Shown here: in pieces, positions 27,494 through 35,448 of the stretch
Numbering within the stretch: position 1 is the first letter of the stretch
Layout of the letters: each line of letters opens with the position of its first letter
Assembly: GCF_900115225.1 (NCBI RefSeq)
Contig: NZ_FOVR01000001.1
Coordinates: 186,001-250,000 of the forward strand
Direction: 5' to 3'
Length of the DNA stretch: 64,000 nt
From: Cohaesibacter marisflavi
GTDB lineage: Bacteria > Pseudomonadota > Alphaproteobacteria > Rhizobiales > Cohaesibacteraceae
The notes under the pieces: generated by a model
Databases searched by the model: none
The model's input: only the letters and a program-made list of their open reading frames with translations
Told to the model about the DNA's origin: nothing
Program-made: the position numbers and the translations under genes

Positions 27494-29011
27494 CTATTCT
27501 TTTTCAATGGAAAGAGGGAAATACTCATGCTCGTTCTGGAAATTCAATTCGGCAAATTCCGTAGAGAAACCAACATGATGACAGGTCGGGACTTGGAGAG
27601 CCATCACGGGCACATCCCCCTCGGTGCTGTTATCGAAGCTTGCATGGATATTGTTGATTGAGACGGAGCGAATGGGCATTTCCGGAAGGCCATAAAAGGC
27701 GCCAATCACAACGCGGACGTCACGGATTACAAGATCGCTGATCTCTATGTCGTGGATGGAAGGGGTCGAGGCGTCGACCGGGTAGGGCGCACGGGATTGG
27801 ACCCATTCAGAGCGGCCATCATGGTCGCAGAAATAGAAGCAGTTGGCCACGATGGCCGAGTGGACTTCCTGCATAATGATGTTGCGGCATCGGACATGAG
27901 CGATTTCACCGCCACGGCCGCGTCGCGTCTTGAGACGCAAGCCACGATCCGTGCCCAGAAATTCGCAATGCTCAACCGTCACATGGCGCACAGAGCCGCT
28001 CATCTCAGAGCCAATGACCACCGCGCCATGGCCGCGCTCCATATAGCAATGGCGCACGGTGATATGCTCGCACGGCCGGATGTGATCGTCCGAGCCATCG
28101 TCACCGCGTTTGCAGGCTTTGATGGCAATGCAGTCGTCACCCACGGTGAAATGAATGCCTTCAAGCAACACATCGCTGCAGCATTCCGGATCGAGCCCGT
28201 CCGTATTGGGAGAGTCGGCCGGGTTTTTAATGGCCAGAGCAACAAATTCGATGTCGTGGCAATAGAGCGGGTGCACAGTCCATGAAGGAGAATTCTGCAC
28301 GGTGATGCCCGAAACGGTCACCGCCTCGCAATTGTTGAGGAACAGGGTGCGGGCGCGGCGCGCGCCATTGCGGCGTTCCTTGGGCCAGCTCCACCAGTCG
28401 CCTTCGGCGCCAGCGCCATCCAGCGTGCCCGAGCCGGTGATTTCCAGATTGGTGCAGCCGATGGCCGTGACGATGGAGGCATAACAGGCATCGGGCAGCC
28501 CTTCCCACGAGCCGAGCATGTCGCCCTGAGCCGTGTGGGCGGGCAAAATGGGGATCTGATCACGGTCGGTGATGAAAACGAGTGTTGCACCCGGCTCCAG
28601 ATGGAGCGTCATGTCGCTTTTAAGAAACAGGGGCCCCGTTTGCCAGCGTCCTTCCGGGATGGCAAGCGCTCCGCCCACGGGAACCGAAGCGAGTGCAGCC
28701 GCAATCGCCGCGCCGTTATTGGCCGCTTCCGTGCGGGCTCCGAAATCCCTGATATCAACCCGGCCAGCGCATTCTGCCGTGGTGAAGGTGAAGCTCTCAC
28801 CAGTGTCTACCTCAAAGACATACTGCGTTGCAGGGTCAAGGCAATCGATGAAGGTGATCACGCGATCCGTTTCACCCGACCGCACGATTTCTCCAGTCTT
28901 GTAAAGCGTCCAGTGGCTCTTTTGCGGCAGGAAAAAGCGTGCTTTTCCATCCGGGTTCAGACAAAGGGCAACTGTTCGCGCGGTGATTGCCGACGCGGTG
29001 ATAGTCATCAT
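27494..29011 (-). CDS. Polygalacturonase / exo-galacturonosidase, GH28
   Basis: A 505-residue right-handed beta-helix enzyme that hydrolyses alpha-1,4-galacturonan. All four GH28 signatures are visible: SPNTDGLD, VGDDCIAIK, RGHGAVIG and LRLKTRRG, giving the catalytic aspartates and the substrate-binding His, Arg and Lys. An N-terminal fibronectin-like segment of about 80 residues precedes the helix, as in exo-acting PehX-type enzymes. No signal peptide is present from MMTITAS, so it most likely trims imported oligogalacturonides in the cytoplasm. Encoded between togB and the GH105 gene. Confidence 0.93.
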   Translation of the reverse strand: MMTITASAITARTVALCLNPDGKARFFLPQKSHWTLYKTGEIVRSGETDRVITFIDCLDPATQYVFEVDTGESFTFTTAECAGRVDIRDFGARTEAANNGAAIAAALASVPVGGALAIPEGRWQTGPLFLKSDMTLHLEPGATLVFITDRDQIPILPAHTAQGDMLGSWEGLPDACYASIVTAIGCTNLEITGSGTLDGAGAEGDWWSWPKERRNGARRARTLFLNNCEAVTVSGITVQNSPSWTVHPLYCHDIEFVALAIKNPADSPNTDGLDPECCSDVLLEGIHFTVGDDCIAIKACKRGDDGSDDHIRPCEHITVRHCYMERGHGAVVIGSEMSGSVRHVTVEHCEFLGTDRGLRLKTRRGRGGEIAHVRCRNIIMQEVHSAIVANCFYFCDHDGRSEWVQSRAPYPVDASTPSIHDIEISDLVIRDVRVVIGAFYGLPEMPIRSVSINNIHASFDNSTEGDVPVMALQVPTCHHVGFSTEFAELNFQNEHEYFPLSIEKE

Positions 29012-29037
29012 GGTTTCTCGCTCATCTTGGGTCGGGA

Positions 29038-29065
29038 CGCCGGGCAGGGTGTGCCCCGCCCGGCG
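29038..29065 (-). other. GC-rich hairpin after togB
   Basis: Arms CGCCGGGC/GCCCGGCG with an inner GGG/CCC pair and one mismatch, loop TGTG. It lies 14 bases beyond the togB stop and before the GH28 start. No T-run follows, so it is better suited to protect the togB 3' end or attenuate transcription into the hydrolases. Confidence 0.6.
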
Positions 29066-29079
29066 CTAACTTGCTTGCT

Positions 29080-30348
29080 TTACTGGTCGTATTTTTCCAG
29101 AATGTCATTGACGTTGTAGATGATCTCATCAGCGGCTTCTTCCGCGCTGAACTCGCCATAGGCATACATCTCGATGGCATCCTTGAAGCTCTCACGAATG
29201 CGAGGATGCTCGTTGAATGGCGAAACGGTTGGTCCTGTGCCTGCCATGACGATCTTGTTGGCGGAGACCAGTTCGGGGCGCACAACGCCTGCATCCATCA
29301 GCGTCTGGGCTGCAATCTTGGAGGCGGGGAGGCCACGGGTCGCGCCCAGTGCCTCGATGCCTTCCTTCTCGGTCAGCAGACAGTTGAGAATTTCCGCTGC
29401 GGCCTTCTGGTTTTCACTGCGTTTGGAAATGGAAAAGACCATAGATGGCTTGCGATAGACACCTTCAGTGACAGCGCCATCCACCTTCAGCATGGAAACG
29501 GGAACCAGCTCGCCCTTGCCTTCAAGAGGATCGGCATATTTGAAATAGGTGGAATCCCATTCATAAGAGCCAGCGATCTTGCCATCGGACCATTTCGGGC
29601 TTTCATAAAGCTTGATATTGCCTTCCGAGGCCCAGGACTTCCAGCTGCGGGTGACGTTCTTGTCAACCAGATTGCCGTAGAATTTGACCGCATCGGTCAG
29701 CTCTTCCAGTGACCATGCCATGCGGTTGGTTGCCGGATCGATCATGTCCTTGCCGGTTCTCTGGGTGGCAATCAGCATGATGATGAGCACCGGATTGTCT
29801 TCGGTCACTTCCAGCGGGTAAGAATCCTCACCCAGCTTTTCCTGAATGACAGCAGCATCGGCGATCAGCTCGCTCCAGTCCTTGGGCAGATCAAGGCCAG
29901 CTTTGTCAAATACGGTCTTGTTGAACATGAAGACCCGCCCGGTGGTCGCCAGCGGCAGGCCATTGAGCTTGCCATTCATGGTGGCGGCATCAAGCTGGGC
30001 ATCTGTCCATTGGCTGAGGTCGATGGTGTCCTTGAAGCTATTGAGATCTGCAAAGCCATCACCCTTGAAGGAGAAGAGCGGCAGCCATGGCCAGTTGACC
30101 TGCATGATATCGGCTTCTGTGCCACCAGCCAGCTGTGTGGTCAGTTTTTCCAGGTACCCTTTCCAACCGGTGAATTCCGGATTGATCGTGTGGCCATATT
30201 TCTCGCCACAGATTTTCAGCGCGGCCTGGGTTGCTTCATGGCGGCTTCCGCCACCCCACCAGGACATGCGCAGCTCGGCGGCGTTGACTGATGCGCTAAG
30301 AGCCGTCGCGGCAGCCAGAATCGTCAGGAAAGTCGCAGTAGATTTCAA
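29080..30348 (-). CDS. togB: Oligogalacturonide ABC transporter, solute-binding protein
   Basis: A 422-residue periplasmic binding protein (family 1) with an N-terminal signal (KSTATFLTILAAATALSASVNAAE). It resembles Dickeya TogB, with ELRMSWWGGGSRHE at the mature N-terminus, and sits with two permeases, an ATPase and two pectin hydrolases. It would capture oligogalacturonides for TogMN. The frame can start at GTG 30357, but a TTG at 30348 is placed 8 nt after AGGAG and is the likelier start. Flanked on both sides by strong hairpins. The match to TogB is from context plus sequence character. Confidence 0.88.
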   Translation of the reverse strand: MKSTATFLTILAAATALSASVNAAELRMSWWGGGSRHEATQAALKICGEKYGHTINPEFTGWKGYLEKLTTQLAGGTEADIMQVNWPWLPLFSFKGDGFADLNSFKDTIDLSQWTDAQLDAATMNGKLNGLPLATTGRVFMFNKTVFDKAGLDLPKDWSELIADAAVIQEKLGEDSYPLEVTEDNPVLIIMLIATQRTGKDMIDPATNRMAWSLEELTDAVKFYGNLVDKNVTRSWKSWASEGNIKLYESPKWSDGKIAGSYEWDSTYFKYADPLEGKGELVPVSMLKVDGAVTEGVYRKPSMVFSISKRSENQKAAAEILNCLLTEKEGIEALGATRGLPASKIAAQTLMDAGVVRPELVSANKIVMAGTGPTVSPFNEHPRIRESFKDAIEMYAYGEFSAEEAADEIIYNVNDILEKYDQ

Positions 30349-30386
30349 GAGTTTCACTCCTGTCAGTGAATGTGGCTCGAGGGGGC

Positions 30387-30463
30387 GTCTGCGCTCAGCA
30401 GAAGAGAAGGAGGAGGAACTGAGCGCAGACAGGTGACAACTGCTGGCGGTCGAGCCACCGCCA
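30387..30463 (-). other. Two hairpins between togA and togB
   Basis: A 12-bp perfect repeat GTCTGCGCTCAG/CTGAGCGCAGAC (30387-30430) encloses a 20-base purine-rich loop. A second 7-bp hairpin TGGCGGT/ACCGCCA lies at 30444-30463, just after the togA stop. There is no T-run. The pair could mark an RNA processing point that raises togB mRNA relative to togMNA. Confidence 0.55.
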
Positions 30464-30479
30464 ACAGGTGCTGGAGGAC

Positions 30480-31601
30480 TTAGGTAAGCGAAATATTCTT
30501 GCCGCTTGCCTGATCGAAGATATGGGCGCGGGCCTCATTGACCTTGAGAGTCACCTTGGAACCACGCACCTTGGAGGGGTCATATTCTTCACCCGGAACA
30601 ACCACGATGAGCGAATGGCCTTCTACATTCACATGCAGATAGACTTCATGGCCCATGAATTCGAGCGCTGAAACTTCGCCCGTCAGTGAATCCGGCGTGC
30701 CATCGTCGACCAGATGGAAATGCTGCGGACGAATGCCCAGCGTCACTTCGCTATTGTCGGCAGATGCCTGAATGCGAGAGGCGAGGGTATCCTGCAAACC
30801 AATGGTCTGGGTGCCGATCTTGAGGCTGTGAGACCCTGCAATCGACAGGTCTGCCGGGATCAGGTTCATTTCGGGCGTGCCGATAAAACCTGCCACAAAG
30901 GCATTTTCCGGCTTGTCATAGAGCGTCACCGGATCGGCAACCTGCATGATGTGGCCGTCCTTCATGACACAGATGCGATCACCCATGGTCATGGCTTCCG
31001 TCTGGTCGTGGGTCACATAAATGACCGTAGCCGGACGCCCTTCTTCCTTGAGACGGCGATGCAGATCCGTGATGCGGACACGCATGGACGCGCGCAGCTT
31101 GGCATCAAGGTTGGAAAGCGGTTCGTCAAACAGGAAAACTTCCGGTTTCTTGATCAGGGCACGTCCAAGCGCCACACGCTGGGCCTGACCGCCAGAAAGC
31201 TCTTTTGGCAAGCGTTCCAGCAGGGACTCAATCTCCAGAATTTCAGCAACCTCGGCGGTTGCCGCTGTGATCTCATCCTTGGGGCGGCCAGCAAGACGCA
31301 GGCCAAATGAAAGGTTGTTCTTCACTTTCATATGCGGATAAAGCGCGTAGTTTTGGAACACCATGGCGATGCCGCGACGTCCCGGAGCGAGGGTGTTGAC
31401 CACCCGTTCTCCGATGCGGACTTCACCGCCGGTGATGGTTTCCAGACCGGCAACCATGCGCAGCGTGGTGGATTTTGCGCAGCCCGACGGGCCGACCAGC
31501 ACCATGAACTCACCATCCTGAACATCCAGATCGATGCCGTGGACAGCCTCGAAGCCGTTGGGATAGCGTTTTACGAGTTTCTTAAGTTGAAGGTGTGCCA
31601 T
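30480..31601 (-). CDS. togA: Oligogalacturonide ABC transporter, ATP-binding protein
   Basis: A 373-residue ATPase of the UgpC/MalK/MsmX class with a C-terminal TOBE/OB regulatory domain (about 240-370). Walker A is GPSGCAKSTT, where the usual Gly before Lys is Ala; the signature is LSGGQAQRVALGRA, with Ala in place of the usual Arg of GGQRQR; Walker B is VFLFDEPLSNLD and the switch His is in YVTHDQTEAM. It powers import through TogMN. Starts 3 bases after the togN stop. Whether the two substitutions affect activity is not known; both occur in a fully conserved framework. Confidence 0.92.
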   Translation of the reverse strand: MAHLQLKKLVKRYPNGFEAVHGIDLDVQDGEFMVLVGPSGCAKSTTLRMVAGLETITGGEVRIGERVVNTLAPGRRGIAMVFQNYALYPHMKVKNNLSFGLRLAGRPKDEITAATAEVAEILEIESLLERLPKELSGGQAQRVALGRALIKKPEVFLFDEPLSNLDAKLRASMRVRITDLHRRLKEEGRPATVIYVTHDQTEAMTMGDRICVMKDGHIMQVADPVTLYDKPENAFVAGFIGTPEMNLIPADLSIAGSHSLKIGTQTIGLQDTLASRIQASADNSEVTLGIRPQHFHLVDDGTPDSLTGEVSALEFMGHEVYLHVNVEGHSLIVVVPGEEYDPSKVRGSKVTLKVNEARAHIFDQASGKNISLT

Positions 31602-31604
31602 GAT

Positions 31605-32507
31605 TTACCCTTTAACTCCGCCTGTTGAGATGCCTTCGATGAAGTATTTCTGCGCCATGAAGAAGACGATCAGCGCAGGCGTGATTGCGAGCACGGACAT
31701 TGCCAGGATCTGGTTCCAGTCGAAGGCTTCCGTCGTGTCGATGGATAGTTTGAGAGCCAGGGAGACAGGGAATTTGTCTACCGAGGACAGATAGATGAGA
31801 GGACCAAGGAAGTCGTTCATGGTCCACATGAACTGGAACAGGGCGACCGAGATCAGCGCAGGCGCCAGTAGCGGCGTTACGATGTACCAGAGGGTCTGCA
31901 GACTGTTCGCGCCGTCCACACGAGCCGCTTCTTCCATATCGCGTGGAATACCGCGCAGGAACTGCACCAGCATGAAGGTGAAGAACGCATCCCCCGCGAG
32001 TGCCGAAGGCACCCAGAGCGGCAGGAAGGTATCAAGCCAGCCCATGTCGCGGAACAGGAGATACTGCGGAATACGGGTCACCACGTTTGGCAGCAGCAAC
32101 GTTGCGATCAGCAGCGAGAAGAACACGCGCTTGAACGGAAATTCGAAGCGGGCAAAGCCATAGGCCACCAGCGACGCGCTGATGCATGTTCCGATCGTTT
32201 TGGGCAGAATGATCAGGAAGGTGTTCCAGAAGAAATGCCCGAAGGTGTAGGGCGTGGATGTCTGCCAGCCTTTCACATAGCCGCTGATGGTTGGTTCTTT
32301 GGGCCAGAAGCCCGGGTTGGTGAAGATCTCGGAGTTGGTCTTGAAGGATGCGCCTACCAGCCAGATCAACGGATAGAGCATCACAAATCCAACTGCGATC
32401 AACAGGACATAGCGGACCATTGAGTTGATCTTCTGACGGCGGGCAATCTGTCGATTGACCCGATCCATATCTTCGGCAATCGAGGAATTAGCTACTTCTA
32501 CGGTCAT
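31605..32507 (-). CDS. togN: Oligogalacturonide ABC transporter, permease 2
   Basis: A 300-residue inner-membrane protein of the MalG/carbohydrate uptake type with six predicted helices and the cytoplasmic EAA loop MEEAARVDGANSLQTLWYIVTPLLAP (about residues 185-210) that contacts the ATPase. The frame extends to 32570, but ATG at 32507 (MTVEVANSS) has AGGAGC 7 nt upstream and lies just after the togM stop, indicating coupled translation. The C-terminus ends GISTGGVKG, typical for this permease class. Confidence 0.9.
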   Translation of the reverse strand: MTVEVANSSIAEDMDRVNRQIARRQKINSMVRYVLLIAVGFVMLYPLIWLVGASFKTNSEIFTNPGFWPKEPTISGYVKGWQTSTPYTFGHFFWNTFLIILPKTIGTCISASLVAYGFARFEFPFKRVFFSLLIATLLLPNVVTRIPQYLLFRDMGWLDTFLPLWVPSALAGDAFFTFMLVQFLRGIPRDMEEAARVDGANSLQTLWYIVTPLLAPALISVALFQFMWTMNDFLGPLIYLSSVDKFPVSLALKLSIDTTEAFDWNQILAMSVLAITPALIVFFMAQKYFIEGISTGGVKG

Positions 32508-32511
32508 GGGA

Positions 32512-33396
32512 TCAGCTCCTTTTGTCGCCAGCGTAATAGACCCACTTTTTGGAAGACCAGAAAGCGACAACGGTCAGAACCATGATCATGGTGAACAGGA
32601 TCCAGGCAATCGCCGAGGCGTAGCCCATTTCGAAGTTCCTGAAGGCCTTGTCATAGATGTAAAGCGGCAACAGATAGGTTGATTTCAGCGGGCCACCATT
32701 GGTGATGATGTAAGGGCCGTTGAATTCCTGGAAAGCCTGCACGCTCTGCATGATCAGGTTGAAGAAGATCACCGGTGTGATCAGCGGTAACGTGATGTGG
32801 CGGAAGACTTGCCATTGGTTGGCGTCATCCACGGCGGCAGCCTCATAGAGTGATTTGTCGACCCCCTGCAGGGCAGCAAGGAAGATCACCATGGCCGAAC
32901 CAAACTGCCAGCAGCGCAACAGCGTGATGGTGAACAGCGCGTTGGTCGGATCGCCAAACCAGTTGATACCCTCAATACCAACAGCTCCCAGAACCATGTT
33001 GACCAGACCTGTGTCAGCAAAAACATAGCGCCACAGCACGGCGATCGCGATCGATCCGCCAAGAATGGAAGGGACATAATAGGCTGTGCGGAAAAAGTTG
33101 ATGGCCTTCAGCTTGTAGTTCAGGATGACTGCAATAAACAGTGCAAAGACCAGTTTGAGCGGAACCGTTGAGAACACATAGATCAAGGTCACTTTGAGTG
33201 ACTTGTCAAAGGTGCGGTCCCGGGTGAACAGCTTGGTATAGTTGTCCAGGCCAACCCATTCCGGCGAGCTCATCAGGGAATAATCCGTGAAGCTCAGATA
33301 GAATGAGTAAGCAAAGGGAAAAGCCGTAAAGACCAGTAACCCCACAATGTAGGGTGACAGGTAGGCAAGACCGAGATAGCGATTTTCGCCGCCCAA
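32512..33396 (-). CDS. togM: Oligogalacturonide ABC transporter, permease 1
   Basis: A 294-residue MalF-like sugar permease with six helices and an EAA motif YEAAAVDDANQWQVFRHITLPLITP (about residues 190-215). First gene of the minus-strand pectin operon togM-togN-togA-togB-GH28-GH105. The start is TTG at 33396 with a strong GGGAGGA Shine-Dalgarno 7-8 nt upstream. The divergent AraC gene and an inverted repeat at 33446-33472 lie upstream and probably control the operon. Confidence 0.9.
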   Translation of the reverse strand: MGGENRYLGLAYLSPYIVGLLVFTAFPFAYSFYLSFTDYSLMSSPEWVGLDNYTKLFTRDRTFDKSLKVTLIYVFSTVPLKLVFALFIAVILNYKLKAINFFRTAYYVPSILGGSIAIAVLWRYVFADTGLVNMVLGAVGIEGINWFGDPTNALFTITLLRCWQFGSAMVIFLAALQGVDKSLYEAAAVDDANQWQVFRHITLPLITPVIFFNLIMQSVQAFQEFNGPYIITNGGPLKSTYLLPLYIYDKAFRNFEMGYASAIAWILFTMIMVLTVVAFWSSKKWVYYAGDKRS

Positions 33397-33764
33397 GGCT
33401 CTATCCTCCCGTTAGGTGTTTAACACAAGGATGATGGCTGCAAACGCGGCTCATCACCGTGAAATGAGCTGCCTATGGCAAGGGCTCCAATCCCCACCCG
33501 ACAGTCAAACAATCCGGACCCTTGGCAAACAGCCGAGGAATCCGCGGGAAATCGAGTTGCATTCCTAAAGGTTGATGCACGAAACGACGTCTACATATTG
33601 ACATGGATATGCGAGATGTTCATTTTAGTGCACATCATGAGAGTGAATTTCCGAGGTCACCCTCTTGATAATACCAACAGAAGCAAGGGACGTCTTCTGA
33701 TTTCCTCCAGTATTCTTGTTTCGCGCATATCAACACGGTGCTGATGCGAATGGAATGAAGGATT
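33397..33764. promoter_or_regulatory. Divergent region, tog operon / AraC regulator
   Basis: About 370 bases containing the promoters of togM (minus) and the AraC gene (plus). The imperfect inverted repeat at 33446-33472 is the clearest element. A second weaker relation, TGATGCAC near 33573 and GTGCACATCA near 33630, could be distant half-sites. No small gene seen. Confidence 0.5.
33446..33472. promoter_or_regulatory. Inverted repeat in the togM leader, candidate operator
   Basis: Arms GCGGCTCAT and ATGAGCTGC pair over 9 positions with one G-T mismatch, around a 9-base spacer. It starts 50 bases before the togM start codon, so it could be a repressor operator or a leader hairpin. AraC proteins usually bind direct repeats, so the binder may be another regulator. 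Confidence 0.4.
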
Positions 33765-34664
33765 ATGAACAAAATCATGGATAAAACCGAACATTCGATT
33801 TTGGAGGGAATTCCGGCCACCTCGTTGAACCTGAATCTTTCAAGATCAACGATTAAGATGCGCCATTCCTCAACCTGGAGTGTGCATAAGTCAAACGATG
33901 TGCATGACCTGGTTGTCTGTCTGACGGGGGGCGCGCAGTATTTTCTCGACGGTGTTGAAGTGCGTCAGCAGCGTGGCGAAGCGATGCTGATTCCTGCCGG
34001 ATCGCATTTTGAAGGCCGTCTTGATCATGGCGACCAATATACTGGAGTTGCTCAACATTTCACGCTGACACTGTTTGATAATGTGGACCTGATCCAGCAG
34101 ATGGAACTCAAGCCGGTGGTGCAGTTGCCCAACTGGGAACAGCTGGAATCGCTGGTGCGCTATTACCGCTCAATCGCGCCATCTTCGTCTACAACTCTGC
34201 AGCAAGTGCATCTCTTCATGGTGATCCTGCTGGCCTATCTCGATTGTGCCTTTGTGCGCTGGAGCGAGGACTCTTTGCAGAACCTGGGAGGGCAGGATGC
34301 TTTGTCGCTGCATGTCATGCTGATTGCCGCCCAGATCTCGCGCGACCCTCTGGATAAGGATGAAGCCGAACGCCTGATTGCCTCAGTGCCCTATAATGAC
34401 GATTACTTCCGTCGGGCATTTAAGGCCAAGATTGGCTACACGCCGAGAAAGTTCATGGAATTCAAGAGGATGGAGAAGGCAATGAACATCCTGTTGACCG
34501 GTAAAAGCGTCAACGCAACGGCGCTCGCGGTGGGCTATAATGACGTTTATTTCTTCTCGCGCATGTTCAAGCAATATATGGGTGTGAGCCCGTCCTACTA
34601 TCGCATTTCTGCAGATCGGCGCAAATTTCTCACCACCGGGGATATCTATCATTACACCGAGTGA
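33765..34664 (+). CDS. AraC-family transcriptional regulator
   Basis: A 299-residue protein with an N-terminal cupin-like sensing domain (about 40-130, including GDQYTGVAQHFTL) and a C-terminal AraC double helix-turn-helix (about 195-290: DDYFRRAFKAKIGYTPRKFMEFKRM ... ALAVGYNDVYFFSRMFKQYMGVSPSYYR). An AAGGA Shine-Dalgarno lies 5-6 nt from the ATG. Its divergent placement to togM makes it the likely activator of pectin uptake and breakdown, perhaps responding to oligogalacturonides or a breakdown product. The target is inferred from position. Confidence 0.88.
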   Translation: MNKIMDKTEHSILEGIPATSLNLNLSRSTIKMRHSSTWSVHKSNDVHDLVVCLTGGAQYFLDGVEVRQQRGEAMLIPAGSHFEGRLDHGDQYTGVAQHFTLTLFDNVDLIQQMELKPVVQLPNWEQLESLVRYYRSIAPSSSTTLQQVHLFMVILLAYLDCAFVRWSEDSLQNLGGQDALSLHVMLIAAQISRDPLDKDEAERLIASVPYNDDYFRRAFKAKIGYTPRKFMEFKRMEKAMNILLTGKSVNATALAVGYNDVYFFSRMFKQYMGVSPSYYRISADRRKFLTTGDIYHYTE

Positions 34665-34977
34665 GGCTAGTGTGTTTTTCTTCAGACAACCGGCATGAAT
34701 ACTGATTCACAGGTCGGTGAGAGGTGCTTTTCAACAGTTTTTCTTTATGACAAAAGAATAGTGATAATAATTGCGCAAATATGGATGATTTCGCTATTGA
34801 CGCGTTTTGAAGCGATCGGGAGCGGAGCTAACCATCAAACCATCCGTTTCTTTACGGGCAGACAGAGGAACGCAGCGGTTGTAGACTGGCATATAGCGGA
34901 AGGTTGATCTTGGTTCGCTGGTTGTCGAACCGGCGAGGGACCAGACCTGGAGCGGTTCACGATGAAAGGAGACCGCT
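34665..34977. other. Intergenic region after the AraC gene
   Basis: About 310 bases with no clear terminator, repeat or gene other than the AAAGGAG Shine-Dalgarno (34963-34969) of the next small gene. A 70-codon open frame at 34695 has no Shine-Dalgarno and no family likeness. Confidence 0.4.
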
Positions 34978-35193
34978 ATGGAAACGCAAGCAATGCAATC
35001 GGCGACAGAGGCTGCATCAGCCTTGCAAGGTGTTTGGGACTCACTGGGCCTCGGGCTCGTGATTGCCGCAGCGATCGGCTATCTCTATATCCGGCTTTGG
35101 AAAGGGCGCAAGAGTTGCCATGCCTGCCCAAGCAGCGGTGCGGGATGCACCAGCTGTCATGTCTCCACTGACTTCATCGGCGACAAAGACTAA
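34978..35193 (+). CDS. Small Cys-rich single-pass membrane protein (FeoB-associated type)
   Basis: A 71-residue protein with one transmembrane helix (about residues 22-42, LGLGLVIAAAIGYLYIRLW) followed by a short cytoplasmic tail with two cysteine pairs, SCHAC and CTSCH. This architecture matches the FeoB-associated Cys-rich membrane proteins usually encoded next to feoB. Here no feoA or feoB is nearby. AAAGGAG lies 8 nt from the ATG. The tail could bind iron or another metal. It appears monocistronic between the tog and ugp regions. Confidence 0.7.
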   Translation: METQAMQSATEAASALQGVWDSLGLGLVIAAAIGYLYIRLWKGRKSCHACPSSGAGCTSCHVSTDFIGDKD

Positions 35194-35448
35194 GCTCGCC
35201 CTTGTCCTAAAAGTGTCAGACGAGCGTGCTAGACCTGTCTGCAACGCTCCTTATGCAGAATTGTCGGCTGAGGAGTTTTGTCTTATATCTCTTTCAAGTT
35301 ATTGAATTTTAGAAAAAATAGAGGAATTTAGCGGGTTTGCGCATTGCTGCCTGTCATCAAATTTTCATTCTGGCGTACAAAAGCTGTTATATTGCTATTG
35401 TAATTGCTCCTTGTAATTTACTGCAATTTTAGTTGCAAGGAGAGTCCT
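35194..35448. promoter_or_regulatory. Promoter and leader of the ugpB-like operon
   Basis: About 255 bases, AT-rich, with a TATATT-like -10 near 35391-35397 but no well-spaced -35. The end of the region forms a hairpin that includes the Shine-Dalgarno of the next gene (annotated separately). Confidence 0.45.
35407..35442 (+). promoter_or_regulatory. Leader hairpin masking the ugpB-like ribosome-binding site
   Basis: CTCCTTGTAA (35407-35416) pairs with TTGCAAGGAG (35433-35442) over 10 positions with one G-U pair and a 16-nt loop. The right arm contains the AGGAG Shine-Dalgarno used by the TTG start at 35449, so the folded leader would block ribosome entry. Confidence 0.5.

Noticed and set aside
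35041-35305. Open frames overlapping the Cys-rich small protein in other phases
   Set aside because: No ribosome-binding sites and no family resemblance, whereas the frame at 34978 has a strong Shine-Dalgarno and a transmembrane helix.
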